DNA of 64,000 bases from Actinophytocola oryzae (GTDB taxonomy: Bacteria > Actinomycetota > Actinomycetes > Mycobacteriales > Pseudonocardiaceae). The position numbers were made by a program, and so were the translations under genes. Below, piece after piece: positions 58,559-64,000 of this stretch. Each line of letters starts with the position of its first letter. Position 1 is the stretch's first letter. The stretch is taken from the NCBI RefSeq assembly GCF_004364325.1, contig NZ_SOCP01000008.1, positions 186,001 to 250,000 of the forward strand, written 5' to 3'. The notes under the pieces were generated by a model that was given only the letters and a program-made list of their open reading frames with translations, was not told the origin of the DNA and made no database searches.

Positions 58559-61500
58559 CTACTTCCTCGTGCCGCTGCTGTAGGCGAGCCTCGTCAGGGC
58601 ACCGGAGAGCAGGTCACCGGTGAACAGGTGTCGTCCAGGGCCGTCCGCAACGGCCACCGAGAACGCCGACGCTGTCGGGATCGTGCGGATGCTCGTCAGC
58701 GAATGCTGTCCCACCACGTCGATCCGGCCCTGTGCGGCCACGAACGCCTGGTGGGCGAACGGATCCACCGCGACCGCCCGCGCCGGCCCCGCCGTGTCCA
58801 CGTGGCCGAGCACCTCACGGGTCGACAGCCTCAGCACGCTCACCCCCGGACGGGTGGCACCGCCGCCGATGGCGGCCACGTAGATCCGGTCGTTGAGCCG
58901 GTCGATCGTCACGTCGCGCGGCTGTACCGACGGCGCACCGAGGCTCACCATCGGGTGGACCACCTGCGTCACGCCGTCGTCGGTGATGGCGGTCAGGCCT
59001 GCCACCTTCGGGTCCGAGGACACGTAGCTCATCGCCACGTACAGCGTGTCCGTGTCCGGGTCGACGGCCATGCCGAGCGGGCCTTTCCCCGTCATGATCG
59101 GGGCCAGTTCCGTGTTGGTCCGCCCGTCCACCACGTGGATCCGGCCGAACGCGTTGTTCGACACGTACACGCGGCCGGTCCTCTCGTTGACCACCACGTC
59201 GGTCGCCGTCTGGCCGGTCGGCAGCGCGATCGTCGCGACCACCGACTGGGTGCGGCGGTCGATCACCGTCAGGTCGACCTTGTTCGGCTCGCCGGGCCGC
59301 TGCGCGCCGAGCACGTAGATCCGCCCGGTCACGTCGTCGACCGCCACGCTGTGCGGCCGGTAGCCCACCGGGATCCTGCCTGTCACCCGCATGGTCTTCC
59401 GGTCCAGCACCACCAGCGAGCCGGGCTGGTCCGACGTGTGCGGCTCGGCCACGGACTCGTAGTAGTGCGTCGCGTAGACGTGCCTCGCGTCGGTCGCGAC
59501 ACCGAGCACCGGGGCCGTGTACCCGGGGCGCGCGGGGGCGAGCGCGACCGTCACGTCCGGCGCCAGTGCCTGGTCGTGGGCCTGCGCCAGCTCGTCGGCC
59601 TCGCCCGTCGTGATCTCGGTCGGCATCGCGGGCACCGGGTCGGCGGTGAACTCCAGGTTCGTCCAGTCGTCGTACCCGTCCAGCAGCCGCTGGTCGGTGG
59701 TGACGGCGTACTCCTGCTCGTCGTCGCCCAGCGCGGGGGTGTCGCAGACGAAGTCGTCGCCGCTGCGGATCGAGTTCTTGTACCGGTTGTCGAGGTTCTT
59801 CGGTTCGGTGTCCGACGTGCCGTTCGCGCCGGGGCCGACGCACGCCGCCTTGTTGGCCTGGGCCAGGACGTCGACGTCGACCGCGTCGTTGTCGCCGTTC
59901 CAGTCGATCGGCCCGTCGGCCCTGGCGATCCGCTCGCCTCCCGCCGTGTTGCGGTACGTGGTGTACACGGGCAGGTCCGAGCCGATGCCGGCAGGCTCGG
60001 ACAGCAGTTTCTGGTCGAGCTGGGGCAGCTCGGCGTCGGAGTACGCGACCAGCGACTCGCCGGTGGTCACGTCCGCCATGCCGGACAGCTGGAAGTTGTA
60101 GTTCATCGCGCTCAGGTAGTTGGGCTTGTGGTTGATGTCGTCACCACCGCCGTGCTTGAGGCCGAGCGTGTGCCCCAGCTCGTGCACGAACGTGCCCGCC
60201 TGCTCCCGGCTGGTGCCGTTGCCGCCACCGAACCCGCCGAGGCTCACCAGGAAGTCCTGGCCGTCGGAGAAGAGGGAGAGCCCCGAGCTGCCGGTCACCA
60301 CGCCGCCGACCGAGTACTGGTGGCCCCAGATGTTGTAGTGCACGTACGGGTCCCGCGCCGGGTCGAAGTTCACGGCCTTGATCGCGTCGAAGCCCGAGGG
60401 CATGTCCAGTACGGCCTGCTCCGGCACCGCGCCGCTGACGTCCACGATCATGTCCACGCCCGGTCGGGAGTCGGCGCCGGGGTAGGGGCAGTCGGCGACG
60501 GCGGCCACCGGCGCGTTGTCGAACATGGCGATCGCCTGGTTGACCGGGCCGAGTGGCGCGGCGGCGTCGAACACCTGGATCTGGCCGCCCTCGGAGGCGT
60601 CCGCGTGGAGGAGCTCGGCGCGGCCGTCGACCGTGTCGTCGAGGTCGCCGACCGCGATCTGGTTGTGTGCGTCGTTGTTGAAGCGGGTGTCGGACACGCC
60701 GAGGCCCTTGACGGGCCCCCGGGTGACGGCGTCGAGTGCGTCGATCCGACCGCCGGAGTCGTTGGCGACCAGGATCTCGTCCCGCCCGTCGCCGTTGACG
60801 TCACCGACCGCCACCTGGTTGTGGCTGTCGTTCTCGAACGTCGAGTCGTCGACGCCGAGCGTTGGCGAGGGCAGGTGCGTGGTGGCGTCGAAGACGCCGA
60901 TGCGGCCGCCTTCGGAGGCGTCGGCGATGACGATCTCGTCGCCGCCCTGCCCGTCCACGTTCCCGACGGCCAGCTGGTTGTGCCGGTCGTCCTCGAAGCG
61001 GGTGTCGGTGACGCCGAGCGTCGGCGACGGAAGGTGGGTGACCGCGTCGTACACGTGGATCCGGCCGCCCTCCGACGCATCGGCGACGAGGATCTCATCC
61101 TTGCCGTCGCCGTCGAGGTCGCCCACCGCGAGCTGGTTCTCGCGGCTGTTCTCGAAGCGCGTGTCGGTCACCCCGAGCGACGGCGAGGGCAGGTGTGTGG
61201 TGGCGTCGAAGACGCCGATGCGGCCGCCTTCGGAGGCGTCGGCGATGACGATCTCGTCGCCGCCCTGCCCGTCCACGTTACCGACCGCCAACTGGTTGTT
61301 GGCGTTGTTCTCGAAGCGGGTGTCCGTCACGCCGAGAGCCGGCGACGCCAGGTGCGTGAAGGGGTCGTAGACGTGGATCCGGCCACCCTCGCTCGCGTCG
61401 GCGATCACGACCTCGGCGCGGCCGTCCGCGTCCAGGTCGCCGACCGCGAGCTGGTTGTGGGGGTCGTCCTCGAACCGGGTGTCTACGACGCCGAGCACCT

Positions 61501-61822
61501 TGTCCGGCACACCGGGCGGGCCGCCGAACAGGTCGGGGGCGTGGCTGTGGTCGCCGTCCGCCATGTAGTCGACCTCTATGACGACCGTCTTGCGGCACGG
61601 GCTCGCGCCGAGCGCCGCGAGGTCCATCGAGACGCTGCCGTCCGGCCGGCGGATGCCGCCCGTCTCGACGAGGTCGGGGATGGCGTCGCCGTCCGTGTCC
61701 GTGTCAGCCGTGACCGTCGGCGTGGGTGGTGGTGTCGCGGCGGCCGGCCGGCCGAGCCCCGCGACGAGCAGGGCGACGGCGATCGTGGCCGCCACCGCGC
61801 TCCCTCTGCGTGATGCCATCAT
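58559..61822 (-). CDS. Secreted zinc metalloprotease with FG-GAP-like repeats and YVTN-type propeller
   Basis: About 1087 aa from the MM at 61822/61819 with GGAG upstream. Signal peptide (AVAATIAVALLVAGLG, ending AAA). A Ca-binding-like DTDTDGDAIPDLVETGG precedes six FG-GAP-like repeats of 53 residues (about 110-430). The zincin site is near residue 545: FVHELGHTLGLKHGGG, an HExxHxxGxxH motif with the third His ligand, so metzincin-like. From about 760 come YVTN-type units (GRIPVGYRPHSVAVDDVTGR, YVSNNAFGRIHVVDGRTNTE, LGMAVDPDTDTLYVAMS). Likely an extracellular protease with a wide repeat platform for substrate or calcium. No pro-domain is recognised. Confidence 0.85.
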   Translation of the reverse strand: MMASRRGSAVAATIAVALLVAGLGRPAAATPPPTPTVTADTDTDGDAIPDLVETGGIRRPDGSVSMDLAALGASPCRKTVVIEVDYMADGDHSHAPDLFGGPPGVPDKVLGVVDTRFEDDPHNQLAVGDLDADGRAEVVIADASEGGRIHVYDPFTHLASPALGVTDTRFENNANNQLAVGNVDGQGGDEIVIADASEGGRIGVFDATTHLPSPSLGVTDTRFENSRENQLAVGDLDGDGKDEILVADASEGGRIHVYDAVTHLPSPTLGVTDTRFEDDRHNQLAVGNVDGQGGDEIVIADASEGGRIGVFDATTHLPSPTLGVDDSTFENDSHNQVAVGDVNGDGRDEILVANDSGGRIDALDAVTRGPVKGLGVSDTRFNNDAHNQIAVGDLDDTVDGRAELLHADASEGGQIQVFDAAAPLGPVNQAIAMFDNAPVAAVADCPYPGADSRPGVDMIVDVSGAVPEQAVLDMPSGFDAIKAVNFDPARDPYVHYNIWGHQYSVGGVVTGSSGLSLFSDGQDFLVSLGGFGGGNGTSREQAGTFVHELGHTLGLKHGGGDDINHKPNYLSAMNYNFQLSGMADVTTGESLVAYSDAELPQLDQKLLSEPAGIGSDLPVYTTYRNTAGGERIARADGPIDWNGDNDAVDVDVLAQANKAACVGPGANGTSDTEPKNLDNRYKNSIRSGDDFVCDTPALGDDEQEYAVTTDQRLLDGYDDWTNLEFTADPVPAMPTEITTGEADELAQAHDQALAPDVTVALAPARPGYTAPVLGVATDARHVYATHYYESVAEPHTSDQPGSLVVLDRKTMRVTGRIPVGYRPHSVAVDDVTGRIYVLGAQRPGEPNKVDLTVIDRRTQSVVATIALPTGQTATDVVVNERTGRVYVSNNAFGRIHVVDGRTNTELAPIMTGKGPLGMAVDPDTDTLYVAMSYVSSDPKVAGLTAITDDGVTQVVHPMVSLGAPSVQPRDVTIDRLNDRIYVAAIGGGATRPGVSVLRLSTREVLGHVDTAGPARAVAVDPFAHQAFVAAQGRIDVVGQHSLTSIRTIPTASAFSVAVADGPGRHLFTGDLLSGALTRLAYSSGTRK
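60541..61494. repeat. Six tandem 159-bp coding repeats in the metalloprotease gene
   Basis: Each unit encodes about 53 residues of the form LGVTDTRFEN..NQLAVG then DGDG..DEIVIADASEGGRI and VFDATTHLPSP. Units 2 and 4 are almost identical in DNA, while units 5 and 6 have drifted, which points to recent duplication or gene conversion within an older array. The Asp-rich loop DxDxDG in each repeat is a calcium-site pattern. Confidence 0.85.
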
Positions 61823-61980
61823 CTCAGGTGTGCTCCATCGAACGAGATTTCTGGTGCGGTGCCGGACAATCGTGACTGTCCGCAGAGGTCTCCCGCCGCC
61901 ATGTTTCGCAGAACTGTGCAACGGGCGAACATCACGTATCTGAGCAGGCCGCGTCGCCTCCTCTCACCGGAGGAGACCGC

Positions 61981-62757
61981 ATGCATTCCTTGCGCACGAA
62001 CGATCTGCGCGCCGTGCTCGACTACAGCACGTCGACACTGCGCGTGGCGTCCCACGACCAGGTGCCGCCGTTGCTGGCCGGTCTCGCGCGCCTGGTCGGC
62101 AGTGACTCGGCGACGCTGACCCGACTCGACCTGCGCACACAGGACGAGGTGGCGGTGCCGTGGCCGCCCGCGAGACCGGCCCCCGAGCTGCTGACCGCCT
62201 ACGCGGCGATCAGCCACACGCATCCGCTGCGTGCGCCGCTGATGGCGATCGCGCGGCGGCGTCCGGCCAGGATCGTGCCGCCGAGGGTGTCCGACGTGCT
62301 CACGGCACGCGGGTGGCGCGCCACCCGCATCCACCGCGAGGCGATGCCCGCCACGACGGACCAGCTGTGCCTCCCGCTGCGGTTCCACGGCGACACGATG
62401 TGCGCGATCACCCTGTCCCGCACCGGAGGCACGTTCACCGACCGGCAGCGGGACATGCTCGCCGCGTGCGCGGAACACCTCAGGTCCGCCCTGGTCCGCG
62501 CCCGCCCGGACACGCGGCGCGGGGTCCGGTTCGCCCCCTACCCGGCCGAGGCGCCCGTCCGCGTGGCACCGGCCCTGTCCACCCGGGAACGCCAGATCGT
62601 CGAGCTGGTCGCGACGGGACGCACGGACGCCCAGATCGCGCGGCTGCTGGACCTGCGCCCCGCCACGGTCTCCAAACACCTGCACCGGGTCTACCTGCGC
62701 CACAACCTCCGCAACCGCACGGAGGCGGTCCGGCTTCTCGACCGCGTGCGGCTGTGA
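61981..62757 (+). CDS. LuxR-type response regulator-like transcription factor
   Basis: 258 aa, ATG with GGAGGA 8 bases upstream. The C-terminal 65 residues are a LuxR helix-turn-helix (LSTRERQIVELVATGRTDAQ then IARLLDLRPATVSKHLHRVY). The N-terminal about 190 residues look like a GAF-type sensory domain (ALVRARPDTRR follows QRDMLAACAEHLRSALVRA) rather than a receiver: no phospho-Asp signature is seen. Divergent from the metalloprotease gene (158 bp), which it may control. Confidence 0.82.
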   Translation: MHSLRTNDLRAVLDYSTSTLRVASHDQVPPLLAGLARLVGSDSATLTRLDLRTQDEVAVPWPPARPAPELLTAYAAISHTHPLRAPLMAIARRRPARIVPPRVSDVLTARGWRATRIHREAMPATTDQLCLPLRFHGDTMCAITLSRTGGTFTDRQRDMLAACAEHLRSALVRARPDTRRGVRFAPYPAEAPVRVAPALSTRERQIVELVATGRTDAQIARLLDLRPATVSKHLHRVYLRHNLRNRTEAVRLLDRVRL

Positions 62758-62829
62758 CGTGCTCGGTCAGTTCGCCCCTTCGGGCACGTCGCGCTGGCTA
62801 CCTGGACCGGAACCGGTGAGACTGGGCCG

Positions 62830-63027
62830 GTGAAGAGTCGTGTACTGATGATCGTCGGCCTGGTGGCCGTGCTGCTCGGCGGTGTCTGGGCGTTGCAGGG
62901 AGCCGGGGTGATCGGCGGCAGCGGCATGTCGAACTCGACGACCTGGCTGGTGATCGGCATCGTGTTGGTGGTGGTCGGCCTGGGGCTGGTCGCCGTCGGC
63001 ACGCGAAGCACACGCCGACGCGCCTGA
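62830..63027 (+). CDS. 65-aa two-helix membrane protein
   Basis: 65 aa from a GTG. Two membrane helices (VLMIVGLVAVLLGGVWALQG and TWLVIGIVLVVVGLGLVAVG) joined by GAGVIGGSGMSNS, then a basic end GTRSTRRRA. A small integral membrane family of this form with a GGSxMS turn is common in actinobacteria. Function unknown. Confidence 0.75.
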   Translation: MKSRVLMIVGLVAVLLGGVWALQGAGVIGGSGMSNSTTWLVIGIVLVVVGLGLVAVGTRSTRRRA

Positions 63028-63033
63028 CCGCTC

Positions 63034-63984
63034 TCAGGTCAGCAGGGCGAGGCCCTGCGGTGTGAGCGAGTGGAGCACCGACTGCCCGGTGCGGCGGCTG
63101 GTGACCAGACCGGCCGACCGCAGCACGGAGGTCTGCCTGCTCGCGGTCGGCGGGGTGACCCCGGTCCGTGTCGCCAGGTCCTTGGTGCTGCACGGGCTCT
63201 CGCGGATCGCCTCGAGCATCCGCGTCCTGGTCGGGCCGACCAGCGCGGACAGCGGCCGGTCCGAGGCCCCGGGGACCTGGCGGCGCACGTCGTGCCGGAT
63301 CGGGTACACCAGCGTCGGCTCGAGCGTGTCGTCACGGAACGTGGTCGGGGTGTCCCAGCAGAAGAACGACGGCACCAGCAGCAGGCCGCGGCCGTCCAGC
63401 CGCAGCTCCCGGTCCACGGAGTAGTCCAGCTCCAGCACCGGGTACTCCCACCGCGCGCTCGGGTGCAGCTCCCGCAGCAGCGGCACCACGCCCCTGGTCG
63501 CGAGCAGCTCGGTCTGCCGCGCGCGTTCCCGGTCCACGGCCAGGCACACCGTCGACCAGGACGGCGCCACACAGGCCGCGAAGTACCGGTCGACGGCCGC
63601 GCCGAGCCTGCGCAGCTCGTCGGTCCGACCGTCGGCGAGCCGCCTCGTCCACGCGGGCAGCGACCGTTCGGCGGCGAGCGTGGCCAGGTCCGTGCGCAAC
63701 CGCGGCGTCGAGGTGCTCATCAGCGTGTCCACCCCCTCGGCGAGGGACGATCCCGGCGGGGTGAGGAAGTCGGCGTAGTAGCCCCTCGGCGGCACCAGGT
63801 CGGTGAGCAGCCGCGTGTCGTCCGGCACCCCGGTCGCCGCGGACCGCCACCAGCTCTCGAAGAACACCCCGCCGTCACGTCTGCGCAGCCGGTACAGGCT
63901 CAGCACGGTCTCCCACATCGGCTGCGACCCGACACACAGCCGGGTCCGCCCCAGGTCCTCCGGGGTGAAGACGATCCTCAGCAC
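63034..63984 (-). CDS. ArsR-like winged-helix regulator with DUF5937-type N-terminus
   Basis: 316 aa from a GTG. The C-terminal 80 residues form a winged helix (VGPTRTRMLEAIRESPCSTK, TGVTPPTASRQTSVLRSAGL) of the ArsR type. The N-terminal about 230 residues (LRIVFTPEDLGRTRLCVGSQ, WETVLSLYRLRRRDGGVFFE) belong to a long sensor part seen in actinobacterial ArsR-like proteins. Ligand unknown. Convergent with the small membrane protein gene (6 bp). Confidence 0.85.
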   Translation of the reverse strand: MLRIVFTPEDLGRTRLCVGSQPMWETVLSLYRLRRRDGGVFFESWWRSAATGVPDDTRLLTDLVPPRGYYADFLTPPGSSLAEGVDTLMSTSTPRLRTDLATLAAERSLPAWTRRLADGRTDELRRLGAAVDRYFAACVAPSWSTVCLAVDRERARQTELLATRGVVPLLRELHPSARWEYPVLELDYSVDRELRLDGRGLLLVPSFFCWDTPTTFRDDTLEPTLVYPIRHDVRRQVPGASDRPLSALVGPTRTRMLEAIRESPCSTKDLATRTGVTPPTASRQTSVLRSAGLVTSRRTGQSVLHSLTPQGLALLT

Positions 63985-64000
63985 GGCACCCTCGTTCCGT

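Noticed and set aside
60541..61494. Regular repeats that might be taken for CRISPR
   Set aside because: Units are 159 bp, coding throughout, with no short constant repeat or unique spacers.
58628..61813. 1061-codon open frame on the + strand with repeats
   Set aside because: Antisense image of the metalloprotease and its FG-GAP-like repeats.
1..64000. tRNA, rRNA, insertion sequences, integrases, replication origin
   Set aside because: None found on reading both strands; no transposase or integrase motifs and no DnaA-box cluster noticed.

Overview
The window is very GC-rich, with dense ATG/GTG/TTG starts, many 4-bp ATGA/GTGA gene overlaps, GntR, TetR and SARP-type regulators and no tRNA or rRNA. 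This fits an actinobacterium, most plausibly a filamentous Pseudonocardiales member. That placement is inference from gene style; no marker gene is present.

Layout. (1) About 1-16 kb: part of an extracellular contractile injection system (eCIS, phage-tail-like). A + strand baseplate block (97-8676) converges on a - strand block of sheath, tube, chaperone-like protein, repeat-rich linker, tail terminator and AAA+ ATPase (15043-8673). Divergent to the sheath are a SARP/BTAD regulator and an unknown 199-aa protein that could be cargo. Spike, LysM and gp25-type genes are not in view and may lie to the left. (2) 16.6-20.1 kb: a four-gene operon with poly-gamma-glutamate synthase PgsB and PgsC and two Cache-like membrane proteins, but no PgsA. 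(3) 20-25.5 kb: sugar nucleotidyltransferase, a decayed Orn/Lys/Arg decarboxylase remnant, a double-Lrp regulator divergent from a quinone-type oxidoreductase plus small monooxygenase, a YeiH-type transporter and a HutC-type regulator. (4) 25.5-34.3 kb: an amino-acid supply block with secreted M14 carboxypeptidase, threonine-synthase-like PLP enzyme, polar amino-acid ABC transporter and lipoprotein, facing a FadR-type regulator.

(5) 34.3-38.3 kb holds the most striking set: a TIR-SAVED protein, 12 bp upstream of a polymerase-beta-fold nucleotidyltransferase fused through one membrane segment to a duplicated ricin-like QxW domain, then a Nudix hydrolase. TIR-SAVED is a known CBASS effector type that reads a cyclic oligonucleotide. 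Here the only candidate cyclase appears to be membrane-tethered with an outward-facing binding domain, suggesting a transmembrane sensor that signals by nucleotide to a TIR NADase.

(6) 38.5-40.2 kb: a HEAT-repeat protein and a MerR-HEAT regulator behind a MerR-type operator. (7) 40.3-49.2 kb: an aromatic (gallate/protocatechuate-type) catabolic island with tannase-family esterase, oxalomesaconate hydratase and tautomerase and a type I extradiol dioxygenase, divergent from an SsuABC/TauABC-like importer and a FadR-type regulator, with a FadR-like palindrome between them. (8) 49.2-64 kb: housekeeping and accessory genes: zinc-ribbon microprotein, broken HIT gene, NYN-LOTUS protein, MDR/TetR pair with twin operators, CPBP protease, XRE-STAND-WD40 giant, DUF2690 protein, a perfect 19-bp terminator, a secreted zincin carrying six 53-residue FG-GAP-like repeats, and LuxR and ArsR-type regulators.

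All calls come from reading the sequence; no database search was run.
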